From Notamacropus eugenii (Eukaryota; Chordata; Mammalia; Diprotodontia; Macropodidae): a DNA stretch of 64,000 nt. Shown piece by piece: positions 35,119-46,806 of the stretch. A program made the position numbers and the translations under genes. Each line of letters starts with the position of its first letter. The first letter of the stretch is position 1. Below the pieces are notes generated by a model. That model was not told the DNA's origin. It saw only the letters and a list, made by a program, of their open reading frames with translations, and did no database searches. The DNA is taken from contig NC_092872.1 of assembly GCF_028372415.1 (NCBI RefSeq), forward strand, positions 279,003,206-279,067,205, written 5' to 3'.

Positions 35119-35765
35119 TGTTGGGAATTATGTGAAGCCCACTGACTCCATCTTCTGACTCAGTTGTGGAGCTAGCTCGGTTTCCTTTCTGTTCAATTAT
35201 GGGTCTTGTGAGAAAACCTTATTCAATTATGGGAAGTGGGAAAATCAGACTGTCTTGTTTGAACCTAGCCCTGTGTAGCTGGGAAGCTACGTCACCTCTA
35301 TCTGCTGCTTAGAGATCCCTAACCAAAGACATTTTGGCCCAATCTGAACTTCACCTACCATAATACCTTGCGTGTTCTGGTATAACAGACATGCCTTGCT
35401 TTGCTCTCTGAGTGAACCCAAAATGTCCCTTTCTGTGTCAGCAACTATAAGGCCAGATGAAGCTGACCAGAAAAATTCTTTTGCTTATGACTGTCCAGGC
35501 AAGGGTGCCTTGAACTGGACACTACTTTGAATGATGGGACTTTTTTCTATCTTGGTATTTTGTGGACACATATTAAGAACATATTATGCTATGTTATGAT
35601 ATATATATATAGATAGAAGAGAAACAGACATCTTGGATCTATAATTTCAACTGGCACGTTAACATTCTCTTCTCCTATTGTATGTACAATCTATTCAATT
35701 AAAAAATTTCTTTCTCATATTATGGTTAACCCATGGAGACTATAATTTTGACTGACACAGGCATC
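35119..35765 (+). mobile_element. LTR-like fossil, copy A
   Basis: Begins 'tgttgggaattatgtgaag' with 'ccactgactccatcttctga', a style typical of retroviral-type LTRs, and ends near 'gactgacacaggca'. Its 3' half is homologous to 58,890-59,215. No coding part is seen beside it. Target duplications were not found, so the LTR call is inferred from style and repetition. Confidence 0.4.
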
Positions 35766-35997
35766 CTGAGCCAGGGAGGGAGGGAAGGATGGATAAGAGG
35801 GAATTACTGTGAAGATATAGGGTCCCCTTTGTCTTTCCTTCCTTGGGTTACTTTCCATAATGAACTCCCATGCAAGTCTCTATGAGCACAATCCTCCAGT
35901 TTGAGAGGAATAAACATGCACATGCAGCCAAATTTTGTTTGTCTTTTTTAGAACAAACAGTAATGGTTGACCACCCCTTTTTGTCTGTAGGTTGTCT

Positions 35998-36105
35998 CCC
36001 TTTAGAGGGTGGGAACTATATATCTTTTGCCTTTCTTTGTATCCTTAGTGTTTGCAGAGTGCCTGGCACATAGGTGCTTAATAAATGCTAGTTGACTGAC
36101 AAATA
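35998..36105 (+). mobile_element. L2 LINE 3' end
   Basis: 'tagagggtgggaactatata', 'tttgcctttctttgtatcct', 'agtgcctggcacataggtgc', 'aataaatgctagttgactga'. Confidence 0.75.
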
Positions 36106-36459
36106 CTACATGTGTAAAGTGGGTGACATAAATACCAAAGACTATTTTTCTTGTTATCTGGCATCAGTTTGGGAATGTTTAATAGGAGAGATTTCCTTTA
36201 GATAAACCACTGAAGCCCAAATAATGAAGGAAAAAAGGAAGCAAGCAAGTGACTTACTGAGAACCAGGCCTTGTGTTAAGCTACAAATACAAGGCGAAGT
36301 GCAGGAGCATTACTGAGACACCCCTTAGCAGGTGTGTATTTCCCAGGTGACCTATGATTAAAATAAATCTGCCATTAAGCCTTTGCTGATGTCATCAGAA
36401 CTAAGACACAAGGCATAAATAGTGAATATGACCTTTGAGTCAGTCTGTTTTTCAGTTCT
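36106..36459. other. Mostly unassigned
   Basis: A weak old-repeat match (gaaccaggccttgtgttaag) near 36,265-36,290. Nothing else seen. Confidence 0.35.
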
Positions 36460-37000
36460 TAATACTTCACCTCTAATTCAATATTCCTTAGGAATCTTGG
36501 TCTACAGTTTTCTTTTTTGGTTCTAAATCTCCCTTGTTTAGGTATCAAGACCATATTTGTGTCATAGAAGGGATGTGATAGGTAGAACCCCTTCTTTTCC
36601 CATTTTTTTCAAACAATTTATGAAGTATTGGAACTAATTATTTTTTAAATAGGGCAGCTGGGTAGCACAGTGGATAGAGCACCAGGCCTGGAATCAGGAA
36701 GATCTAAGTTCAAATTTGGTCGCAGACACATACTAGCTGTGGAACCCTGGGCAAGTCAGTTCATCCTGTTTGCCTCAGTTTCCTCACCTGTAAAATGAGA
36801 AGGAAATGGCAGTATCTTTGCCAAGAAAACCCCAAGTGGGATCATGAAGAGTTGTACAAAACTCAACAACAAATTCTTTAAGTATTTTGGTAGAATTCAC
36901 CTGTAAATCCATCAGATCGTGGATTGCTTTTTTTCCCCTTTGGGAATTTTTTTTTTATGGCTTGTTCAATTTCTTTTTTGAAGATAGGGTTATCTCTTGT
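36460..37000 (-). mobile_element. Antisense L1 ORF2 fragment split by a SINE
   Basis: On the minus strand: SDGFTGEFY near 36,885-36,925 (L1 SPGPDGFTAEFY), then SFYDTNMVLIPKQGR and TKKENCRP near 36,480-36,580 (L1 SFYEASIILIPKPGR ... KKENFRP). These are the RT finger motifs. The plus-strand SINE at 36,651-36,870 separates the two parts. Confidence 0.85.
36651..36870 (+). mobile_element. RTE-tailed CORE-SINE inside antisense L1
   Basis: Complete SINE: 'agggcagctgggtagcacag', 'atcaggaagatctaagttca', 'gccaagaaaaccccaagtgg', tail 'actcaacaac'. Imperfect duplications (ttttttaaat before, attctttaag after) flank it. Confidence 0.9.
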
Positions 37001-37240
37001 TCACCTGGATTGCCTGTCCTAGATATTGGGGATTCCCCACCCTCAGGGTCAGCTAATATCAGGACTACATGAGGTCAGAGTTCATAAAGTGTCACATTTG
37101 TCTTACAGATGGAGAGAAGGGGACTAGGAAACAGTGCCTAAAGAGCTCCAATCCCTGGCTGCACCAGCTGCTGTCTCCTTCCTAGGACTCAGGTTTTCAT
37201 TTTAACCTATGGTCCCCACTCCCTCCTCTCTTGGAGGGAT
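37001..37240. other. No recognised feature
   Basis: Unique-looking sequence; the remainder of the antisense L1 may extend a little into it. Confidence 0.3.
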
Positions 37241-37241
37241 C

Positions 37242-37352
37242 ATAAAGTCCTCCCAGTAGAATGTAAAGTCCTTGTGGACCAGGATTGCTTTGGGATTTTA
37301 AATATTGGAGTCCCTGGTACCTAGTTTAAGTTCTTTACACACTAATTATTTG
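37242..37352 (+). mobile_element. L2 LINE 3' end
   Basis: 'agtagaatgtaaagtccttg', 'tggaccaggattgctttggg', 'ggtacctagtttaagttctt'. Confidence 0.55.
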
Positions 37353-39195
37353 CTGCATTGAGAGCATTTTTTAAAATGATTGATTCCTACAATTAATATT
37401 TTAAAGACTATGACAAAAGCAGAGAAAACAGCCCTATTTTGCATCTGTTTCTTGAGGAAGAATTATCAGCGCATCTCCATTGTATATAGTAGCATATAGT
37501 TACAGGTTTATATTTGTTAAAATCATAATAAAGAAAGAGCCTTCTATTATACTGTTTGAATATTTTTAAGAAACGAATGCTATATTTTATCAGAAACTTT
37601 CCTGGTAGCTAATTATGTGTAACAGCCAATGAGCGTAGCTCTACTAAGATCAGCACACTCAGCTGATATAATTAATTCCTCAAGTGGAAAAGGCTGGGTG
37701 GCTTCTGGGACAATAGTGGTGATGAGCACTGTAAGGGCCCTGCAGAGATATGGGAGCATATGTAGAGATACCTAAAGAACAGGAGCCCTCTTGGACTGGC
37801 TGTGGCTGCACAGCCAGAAGTAGAAGTGATTTGAAAGTTGCTTGTTGACCTTATCTCTTCTCTTGTTTTAACTTCATCCACTCTGGCAGCTCTGTGGCTG
37901 GTGAGACACAAGGTTGAGGTCAGAGGCCTTGGGCCTTTTCCATCTGAGGCTGATATGGAGAGCACCTAGAACCCTGAAAAGGAGATGTAATTGGCCCTTG
38001 TTTGACAATGGTGGCTTCTCCTCTCTAATTCTTCCACTCAGATGTGGTCCCTCTACTTTTAACCAGCAGTGTAGCACCTGGTTTCACTTAACCAATTAAC
38101 ATCAATTGATTTTACAAGGGATAGTTATTTCAAAGGCACAGCAAGAACAGAAGTACAAGCCTTTCCTCTGACACCTTGGAGGCCTCCTCTCCCTTAGACG
38201 ACCTCAGTCTCTGGGGACATTGGGTTTAAGCTTCTCATGGTTTCTGGGAAGCCTTTATCTTGCCAATGTTATGTTGAAATGGAACTCAGATGCTGGCTAA
38301 ATCCCTGTCTCAGCTACAACTGGCTCAGGTGGGTGTTAAAGGTCACTTCCTGATCCTTAGAGATCCTCCAAGCTGGACTGGCTGGTTACAATACACCATC
38401 TGGACTCCGCTCCTGGACTTTAGGAACTTACCAAATCCTAGCCTCCAATCTCTTCTCACTAGAGCAAAAAAACGAAGCCTAAGGCAGGCAAAGATCCAAG
38501 CTTGTGTTCAGAGGTCAAGTCAGCCTTGGATGGGGAGAACCCTGAGCTCTTTCCCCTTAGGGTATTGTCTCTTCCTGAATGCCACCAGACCAGAAGAAGC
38601 TGAACTAAGAGAGAAGGTAAGATTCACTAGTGTCTTCAGAGTGCACTTCCAAGGCTGACTGTGAGTCTTGGTCAGTCCAAGAGGTTCCCTCCTAATCATC
38701 ATACGGTCTGTGATACAGACTACTCTATACTCAATCTCTCCAGGGCATGAACTTACACATCAGGCTCCCCAGCCTCTTCCATGTGAGGAATGATATCAGG
38801 GGAGCATGTGGATACTTGCTCATAATGGCTGGGCTTGTTGACCAGGCTATTACCTCTCTAATCCTACACTCTGTTTTCATTTCTCTTGTGGATAAGATTG
38901 GATATATTGATCATTTTCCTGGCAATTCATCCATGCATTCCAGTTTAAATTCTATTTGGCCATCATAGACATTCCCTTTTTTTTCAAATTTTATCTTTCA
39001 CTTTGAGCTCAAACACTAAAAAGGAGACTCTAAACAGAGCAGAACACAAAAAGAGGATTCTGTAAGAAACCAGAATCTTCATTTAGCCCTGGTTGCTTTG
39101 AAAATAAGGCATACATAATAAATTCTACACGTTGATTGTAAAACTGTCCGGCTTATCTGCATTTATTGCAAAACTGAACTATCTCTTCTGTGCAT
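37353..39195. other. Repeat-poor block
   Basis: Nearly 2 kb without a repeat I recognise. AT-rich and complex at 37,353-37,680, then more GC-balanced. Frames at 37,672-38,099, 38,290-38,658 and 38,747-38,968 have no family resemblance. Best read as unique non-coding DNA, possibly with conserved elements. Confidence 0.4.
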
Positions 39196-39645
39196 TAAAA
39201 AAATGTTTCAGTGGTTTTCATTTTAAGGGCTTCGCCATTTCTAACCCCTACTTCCACCCCCCAATTAATGTAAAGGAAGAAAAGAAGGATATGTAACCAC
39301 TAAATATAACAAAACAAAACAAATACGCATGGTGGCAAAGTTCAAGAATGGATGCCTCTTTGAACCTTGTATCCATCAATTCTCTATCAAGAAGCACTCA
39401 GCATGCATTACTATAGGTCCTCTGGAACTATTGGTCATTGCTAGGATCAGAGTTCTCAAGTATTTCAAAGTTATTTTGCTTTTTCATGTTGCTGCCCTTG
39501 TATAAACCGTCCTCTTGGTCCTACTCAATCTACTCTGCATCAGTCTGTACTTCTTAGGACTCTCTGGTCATCTCATTTTTTATGATACAAGTATATTCCA
39601 TAACACTTCTATACCATAGTTGGTTCAGCCATTTCCCAGTTGTCT
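39196..39645 (-). mobile_element. Older L1 3' end, antisense
   Basis: 'catgttgctgcccttgtata', 'aaaccgtcctcttggtccta', 'tctgcatcagtctgtact', 'tggttcagccatttcccagt', the same older subfamily as 13,217-13,965. Confidence 0.75.
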
Positions 39646-40435
39646 AAGAGGCAATCTAAGCTGTTCCCTTAGAGTCCAGTTCTTTTCTTCCCCCACTCAC
39701 TTTAATCCTCCTTTCAGGATGAGAAAGTTTGTTCTGCTTGTCATTAGTCCCTCCTCAGTATTATTCATCCAGCATCCTCTTTACCTGTTCTTGTTTGCCT
39801 TTTGAGTTTGATGTATTTTTTATACCACACTATTTGTGTATGTGCTCAATCCTCCAGTGACATTTCAGATAAGAGTGAGGTTCATCTGATACCACTCTCA
39901 CCCCTTTTTGCAGATTCTTCACATTCATTGCACTATGAGAAATACCAGGTAAACTGCTCCCCCCCTTCTTTTCTACACTAGTGTATTCTTTCTTTTGCCT
40001 TTCCTTCCCTCTTCAAACTGTCAAAAGAGAACTAATCCACCCCTAGGACTTCTGTTTTTATTATTCCACTCTCTCAATATCCTTTGAAAACATAAAAGTT
40101 CACTCTGAAAGGCACCTATTTCTTCTCGCTTCTCTAGGATGTTAGCACCACATCATTATATAACTCCTTTCAGCTGCTCAAATAAATATACCTTTCTTGG
40201 TTTCTCTAGATTCTTGTGTTTGTCAAGTCCCCACCAACCTAGCACAAAGTGAACGTAATTACTGAATAATAATTGTTTCTCTTTTACCCAGGAACCCTGA
40301 GGGTCTTTCCTCCCAGTTTTATTTTTTATTTTTTGCTTATTAAAGGGGACATTTCTTGAGTAACTACTTAAAGAAGCCTATTCATTGAATTGGGTGTACC
40401 TCACTCAAAGTGAGAATGTGATAAGGCCTTAGCCT
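39646..40435. other. Unassigned, T-rich
   Basis: T- and C-rich plus strand. It lies between two antisense L1 parts and may itself be antisense L1 sequence too old to read. Confidence 0.3.
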
Positions 40436-40439
40436 GAAA

Positions 40440-40645
40440 GGGCCAGGATCTCACATTGCATCCTGGGTCACCTCCAGTCATCCTGATGAATATCAGGCCA
40501 ATGGACCCAGATGACTCAGGAGAAGAAAGTGATGTTGGTGACTGTGTACAGCCCTCCCTCACTCAAATCAAAGTCAACTGCAAGTCACGTCATCATCTTG
40601 ATGTAATGGTCCTCTCTGAGAACAAAGGACAAACACAACAAAGAT
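40440..40645 (+). mobile_element. ~200-bp SINE-like repeat, copy 2
   Basis: 'tcacattgcatcctgggtca', 'cctccagtcatcctgatgaa', 'tggacccagatgactcagga', 'gtgtacagccctccctcact', 'gtcctctctgagaacaaagg' and an acaacaaag tail. Confidence 0.75.
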
Positions 40646-40654
40646 TCTTATGTT

Positions 40655-41034
40655 TGTATTTCAAAATTTCTATTCAGCTCAGGGAGTCCAATGACTCAAA
40701 TTATCTTTCCTTGACCTTTTTTTTTTTCTCCAGGTTATTTTTTTATCAGTGAAATTTTCTCTTATTTAAAATATTTAACTTTTGTTCTGATATTTCTTGC
40801 TATCTTATAGAGTCATTGGTAGCTGTTTGATCCATTCTAGTTTTCAAGCATTTCATTTCTTGGGTAAGGATTACCATCTTCTCTAGTAAACTATTCATTC
40901 TCTTTTTAATTTTTTACTTCAGAGGTTTTATTTCATTTTTTTATCTCTTGCTTCATCTATTCTAGGGATTCAAGTAGTCCTTTCAAAACTCCACTTTTTA
41001 ATTTCAGTTCCTGATCACAGTTGTCATAGTGTTA
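40655..41034 (-). mobile_element. Antisense L1/HAL1 ORF1 coiled-coil remnant
   Basis: The minus strand reads as lysine/glutamate-rich coiled coil: MKQEIKK, then SEVKN-KENE, EMLE and NGSNSYQ, parallel to the N-terminal half of L1-type ORF1p. It is truncated on the plus right side by the solo LTR and may continue beyond 41,591. Confidence 0.6.
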
Positions 41035-41584
41035 TGTTGGGGTGTAAGCTCAGTTCTCACGTGAATGGTTTTGGGTAGGTAAAAATAAGGGCTTCTTGAT
41101 TGCAAGGTCTCATGAGGCCCCCCAGGGAACAGCTGGGAATTGAGGAGTGAGACTCAAGCTTTCTTGTTTCTCCACCTCTTCTCAGTGGAAACTTGCTGGG
41201 GAGGGCATCCCACCCTTGAGATTGGTCTGTGGTCTGAGCATACCTTTTTGTTGATTAGCTAGGGGCTGAGAGCATGCACAGTAGCCACATGCGGACTATG
41301 TGGCTGGGAGAGCTTAAGTGGGGGCAGGAAAGCCTGAGGGGGGTCCCTCCCCTCTTCCACCCCCATCCTCTCTCTGTGTGATCCTTGCTCCTTAAAGAGG
41401 AGGGGGGTTCCTTTCTCCTGGGGAAAAACTCACCTGCATATGGACATGTAACCAAAATTTATAAAGCCTAACCCTTGTTTGACTCTGGAAAGTCTCTTCT
41501 CTTGACACATTTATCCGGCTGGCCACCGAAGACCTGGACTAAGGTAAGATGACTCGGGCAGCCCACGGCAATTAGGCTGGGACA
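41035..41584 (+). mobile_element. Solo LTR (ERV fossil)
   Basis: A 550-bp segment starting TG (tgttggggtgtaagctcag) and ending CA (aggctgggaca), flanked by perfect 6-bp duplications gtgtta at 41,029-41,034 and 41,585-41,590. It has a TATA/poly(A)-like 'aatttataaagcc' near 41,457 and a U5-like 3' part. No internal region remains, so it is a recombined relic. Six-base duplications fit ERVK-type elements (inference). It landed in older antisense L1 sequence. Confidence 0.75.
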
Positions 41585-41590
41585 GTGTTA

Positions 41591-42177
41591 GATTTGCAAT
41601 AATTATTTATACTGGTTAGTAGTGTTCTACTTTAATTTACTCATCTCTCCAGCTTTAGTTCCTGAATTGGGGCTTTAATCCAGGGGCCCAGCTCTACCTC
41701 TGGTTTTACCCTGTATCACTTGGGTTCTAGCACTGACCTCCACCCTCCTGGTTGGGTAAGAGAGATTACCTCTACTTCTGGATTTCTGAGGTTCAGAAAG
41801 CTGAATGTATGGACCCTCTCTGGCATCTCAGGACAGAGTGTTAGGAAACTTGGGGCCTCTTAGGCCCTGGTAGTCACAGTTTGAGCACTGTAGCATTGAA
41901 GTACCTTGCTGATTGTTGCTGCCCCAAAGATCTTCACACTGTGGCTTTTTCAGGGAAGCCCCTTCCTCTTTCTGTCTCTGGACACTGAGCTTGCAGGCTA
42001 CACGTATCCCAGTTCCAGTTGCACTGCGAGGTCCTGGCTTTGACTTTTCAGAGGGGATGCAATAAGGGGAAGGGCCTTTTCCTCTTGCCTGTTGGCATCC
42101 AGTTAACTTTTTATGCAGTTCTGGGATGGAATATGTAATGTGCTGTTTTGTTTTTTTGTTTGTTTGTTTTTTTAGTA
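41591..42177. other. Unassigned, may continue the antisense L1
   Basis: No clear motif. Ends in a T-rich run at about 42,148-42,173. The minus frame at 41,828-42,187 is unrecognised. Confidence 0.3.
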
Positions 42178-42640
42178 GATGTGGCAACTAAATGGCATAG
42201 TGGATAGAGCCCTGGGCCTGGAGTTAGAAAGACTGAGTTCAAATGCAGCTTCAGACACTTGCTAGCTCTGGGACCCTAGAGCAAATCTCTTAACCTTTTT
42301 CTGCCTCTTTCTTCAACTGTAAAATGAGGATAATAGTAGCACCTATTGTCAAGGTCTCCCACTGCATCCAGGGTCATCTCCAGTTGTCCTGATGTATATA
42401 TCTTGCCATGGGACCCAGATGGCTCCAGAGGAGAAAGTGAGACTGGTAACTTTGCACAGCCCTGCCTCACTTCAATGCAATTCACTTGCATGTCATAGCA
42501 TCACCTTTCTGATGTCATGGTCCTCTTAGCAAATGAAGGGAAAACAACAAACGATGTTGTGAGGATCCTATGAGGTCATATTTGTAAAACAGCACTTGGC
42601 ACAGATCATGTCACATAGTAGGCCCTTCCTTCCTTCCCCT
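42178..42640 (+). mobile_element. MIR-type SINE split by a ~200-bp repeat
   Basis: MIR head and core (ggcatagtggatagagccct, ...cttcaactgtaaaatgagga) run to 42,352. The MIR tail (gatgttgtgaggatcctat, 'cagcacttggcacagatcat') resumes at about 42,553. The 200-bp repeat (copy 3) lies between. Confidence 0.75.
42353..42552 (+). mobile_element. ~200-bp SINE-like repeat, copy 3
   Basis: 'ggtctcccactgcatccagg', 'gtcatctccagttgtcctga', 'gggacccagatggctccaga', 'cagccctgcctcacttcaat', 'gtcctcttagcaaatgaagg', tail 'aacaacaaac'. Its clean placement inside a MIR fixes its length at about 200 bp. Confidence 0.75.
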
Positions 42641-43620
42641 TTTTATTAGAATTCTTCATCAATATTCAGTCTAGCACAAACTTAGGGTATTGATGGAGTT
42701 GGTAGAGAGGGGTGGAACTGCCTGCTTCCCAAGTAGGTAGCCGTCCCACAAGTAATTCCTTGATGTACTGTTGTGCTCTATTGTGAATAGACTGGGGTGG
42801 ATCTTAGAGGTCATCTAATCCAATCCTCGGTAAACTGAGGCAGGAGCTTCTCCCAAAGGGTGAAGAAACCCACAGAATGCAAAGGTCACTTCAAGATCCA
42901 AATTCATCTTTTCCGTAAAGGGAAGCAAACCAAAGGAAGATGATGCCTGTGAAATTAAATTCTTTTTAAACAGGGAAACAAGACTTGCCCAGTTAGCTGA
43001 ATGTTGAATAGCTCAATTAAGTAGTGCCTGAGGGTAGTATATATACTTTTTGAACAAAAGGAGGCAGGGAATGGGGGAAATAGGTGGGGGATTAGGCTGG
43101 TTCTATGAAGGAATGGGGCACAGCCCCATTTCCAAGGGAAGAGGGAGATCCAGGAAAACTGAGGAGTGAGGAATTCCAGGTGGTCAGAGCAGTGGCTTTT
43201 GATATCCAAATCAGAAGACATTCTTTGTAATCAGCAATTCTGATAGTTCAAGGCCTGAGGATAACCAATAAGATAAGGAAATGTCTCCCCAAACCATAAA
43301 GCAGGATGTGTCTGAGCATCTCATAAACAACAGGTAGAGGAGTCTCTAAAGATCCATAAGCCATCAAATGACTCAGGGTCTATTTTAAGGCTCGTATGAG
43401 CCTTCATAATGAGCTTCATTAGCTTCAGAGTTGCTGATTTTCTGCATGTCCAGCTGGGTTTATTATCAGTCACGGAAGAGGATTATTGGTAAGTCAAACT
43501 ACTCTGTGTCTTAGTTAATACAGCCAGTCTTTATACAGCACTTCTCAGTTATCTGGATAACTGGGGAACTCAAATAAGTTGAGGCAGTTAGTATATTCAT
43601 TTACGTATTCATTTGTACAT
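42641..43620. other. Mostly unassigned
   Basis: A MIR-related fragment (gaggtcatctaatccaatcc) at about 42,790-42,850. The rest, including the minus frame 42,955-43,221, is unrecognised. Confidence 0.4.
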
Positions 43621-43621
43621 C

Positions 43622-43712
43622 CCTTATTTCACATGTGAAAACTGAGGCCTAGGAAGAATAAATAACTGGCCCAAGTTCACATGGGTAATAAGTGGCATAT
43701 CCAGGTTGTTGT
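43622..43712 (-). mobile_element. MIR SINE fragment, antisense
   Basis: 'catgtgaaaactgaggccta' and 'taactggcccaagttcacat'. Confidence 0.6.
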
Positions 43713-43957
43713 GGGCTAAGCCTAAACCATTTTTATTGTGATTATTAAAATGCAATAGACACCAATGAATCCTAAAAATCCAATTAAAACTGTTTTAATA
43801 CTTGAAGTTTAAAAACATATAAGCCAAGAAGGAAAAGGATATAAAATGTCACTTTCCTTTCACAGTCAAGAACTGACACCCCACAGGCAGTTTGAGCTCC
43901 AGAAAAAGTATCTGAAGACCTTTCTCTACACCAGGCTGATACTTTTATAATTGGGGG

Positions 43958-44070
43958 GGAAAATAAGCATTTACTATGTGCTAGTTATTGTGTTGAACAC
44001 TGGGGATACAAATTACTAGCACAGAGAAAGAGTCCCTCCCTGCCCTCAGGCTGCTGAAAGGTGAAGGAAA
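43958..44070 (+). mobile_element. Old mammalian repeat fragment
   Basis: 'agcatttactatgtgctagt', 'gaacactggggatacaaatt', 'gagtccctccctgccctcag', the family seen at 1-80. Confidence 0.65.
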
Positions 44071-46796
44071 GGGGACATCCTGGGCATGGTGGTGAAGTTC
44101 TGAGGGACCAAAGCATGGCTAGGGGAGAAAGGAAACGTAACCAACCTGGGATCAGACCCAAAATGGAGAATCTGGAAGGAACTCTCCAGTGGCAGAGGGT
44201 CCAGGGTACGAAGGTTCCAGGTGTGTGGGATAAAAAGACCCTTACTCAAAATTTTACATAAATGAAGAGGCTTCTCAATAAGAACAGAAAGAAAAAGATT
44301 TACTACAATTCTTGAGAAAGGGACATCCTTCCACCAGGTCAGGGAATCTGATGGAAGGAGGCAACTTACAGAAATTGAAGCACAATTTTTATACCCTAAG
44401 GCAGAGAATCCCACCTCTCTACTATCCTACCTCTTTATTGACTGACAGGGGGGTTCACAATCTAAGCTCGAAAAACTAGACAAACCCCAGGAAATCTTCA
44501 CCTATCCCAACACAATTACCTCATCTAATATCTAACTTAACTGCTGATGTGGCTTTAGAAAAGAGAGGAGGGAGAGAAGCGGGAGCTGGTAGTGTTGATG
44601 TTGCAACAGTACAACAAACAAAGGGGAGATCTGAGTAACTTCCAAGTTTCGGCTACAGCCCACAGCACTTGCACAAAGAAAGCTGGTAGCTGGTAAAGGG
44701 GGGTGGTGGCAACTGACCATCCACAAGCCCTGGATACCTGAAACTTAGGTATCCAGGGAGGGAAGCCTTATGGAAGAGAAACTTTATTTAGAAAATCCAA
44801 TATTCCCCATATTATTATTATAAAAAGTCTTCACAATCTCCTCATCTCGCTCAAAGGCACAGAGCAAAGCTCCAGAAATCACCAGGCTTGAAAGCATAAT
44901 ATAGGACTGAGTTAAGGTTCGGGGAGGACCACTGGTTGTGGTTACAAACAACTATAAAAGCTCCACTAGCTCACCCAACCTCTTATTACAATCTACTCCT
45001 CAGTGACAAGATCTTAAAATTTTTTCTGAAGAAACTTTCACCAATCTTCAGACAACCCTAAAAACTAGGGAAGGCACTTAAAACAAATAAAACTATAAAA
45101 TTACATGAATAATCAGTTTAAAATGATGAGGTGAATGTTATCTGTGGAGCTCTTAAAATTGAGGTCAGGGGACTAAAATCACTGTCTGCCAGATGATCTG
45201 TCTGACATTGTTCCCCATCCCCCTTCTCTCTGGTTTGATCTCCCATCCCTTGTCTTTTCTGAGTTACCATCTGATCTAAGAAATCTGCCACTGCAGTCTT
45301 GTCTGGTCCAGCCAGCATTACAGCATTAATATGAAGGCAGACAGGATTCCCTGGAATGAAACCTCTTTCAACCTCTTCTCACTAAAATGTGGAAATATGA
45401 AGGGTTAAGCCTGGGGAATGATGGTAAACAAAGACTGAATTCCTTCTCAAATAAAAGCAAACCCATCCTGACTGTCTCAGCCAAAGGGGTGGGAAAAGCA
45501 GCTTTGGTGAGAACAACCACCCCATGTTACTCACCTAGGGCCTGAACTATGTCTGAGCTTCCTTGCTGGCAAAACCAAGGACAGCTGTAGCAATTTTCAT
45601 CATTACTTTACTCAACTCCCTGGTAATCAACTGTTAATCAGCTGGTACCATCTGCCTCTTTCCATGACTAGGAAGGACACTTCCCCACCCCACTCCACCC
45701 CCATTGGTAATATTTACTACATAGGACAGTTCTGCTGACTCCTATTTACTCCTGCTCACAGTAATGAGCAGACAAGCTACACTAAGTGCCCAGACAGCTC
45801 CTGACTCCTAAGAATTTGCAACATCAGTGTCCTTAGCACCCTCTTCCTCCCCATCAATCCCACAACTGAGCGCCAGAAAAGGTATATTCCCCCTCCCTAC
45901 CTTCACCCCCAAACTAATCTTTCCCTTAGTGGTCTGCCATCCCCACCCCAACCTGAATAGAAATGGAGGTATCTCTAACAAGTCATTCAGGGTCCAATGG
46001 ATGCCAGAATCCAGCATCCCCTCCCCTATCCTTTTTTCATACCAGTAACTCAGGTATATTAAAACAGTGAAAATTCTGGGGGAACCTTTGCTTTCATCAT
46101 AGGGGGAATCATTTTAATGGTTCCTCAGGTCTCAGCTTGGAGCAGGGGATTGAACAGTTTGGATGGAAGGTTTCAGGGATTCACCAAAATACGGCTGCTG
46201 CTGAAGAACCCTTATTACCCTGGTCCCCTATATCCCATTAAACCTTACTGGTTTGTAGGCTATCCTACTTCTCTGTTATTGCCAAAGTTTATTATGGGGG
46301 AGGGTATCATTACCTTCTACTCACCTAACACATCAACAGGCATCATGTCTCCAGGGTACCTGAATGTGTGAACAATTCTGTTGATCTGAACTGTTACTAA
46401 AGCTGCCCTAATTATCCACTTAAATTTTACCAAGTGGCCTGCTGAGGCTTGAATGGTGGTCTGGCAGAGAAGAGTCATAGCTAGTTGCTCTACCCAAAAG
46501 GCATGATCTACTTGGACCCCAAGTGGACTGATAGGGGTTGTGGGGAGGTATTAATCTCTTTAAAAACTTTGAAACTCCCCCATCACATAATTGGGTATGG
46601 AGGGAATTCATCTTTATGAGGCTAATAACCCCCTACCACTTTATCTACCTGAGAAGGGATAAAGGGGGAACCTCATCGGGGCCTCCAATTGATTCAACAG
46701 GCAAGAGCAAATCATTTATAAGCTCTCCTTACTGGAGATGAATGGATTTCCGCAGCCAACAAATGCTAATTTGACAAGTTGACAGGTACCAAATCG
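44071..46796. other. Long unassigned stretch
   Basis: About 2.7 kb without a repeat I can name. Frames at 44,046-44,414, 45,118-45,318, 45,808-46,371 and 46,420-46,611 look like no known protein. The T/A-rich antisense style at 44,240-44,420 could be an old LTR-type fossil on the minus strand, but no diagnostic ends or motifs are visible. A perfect hairpin lies at 44,728-44,758. Confidence 0.3.
44728..44758. repeat. Perfect inverted repeat (12-bp arms)
   Basis: CCCTGGATACCT, a 7-base spacer, then AGGTATCCAGGG. Both arms are perfect complements and not low-complexity, so the sequence can form a stable hairpin. Function unknown. Confidence 0.9.
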
Positions 46797-46806
46797 CCTC
46801 CAATCA

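Noticed and set aside
44220-46740. Possible minus-strand LTR-element fossil
   Set aside because: Style is suggestive but no terminal repeats, target duplications or diagnostic protein motifs could be seen; kept only as unassigned sequence.
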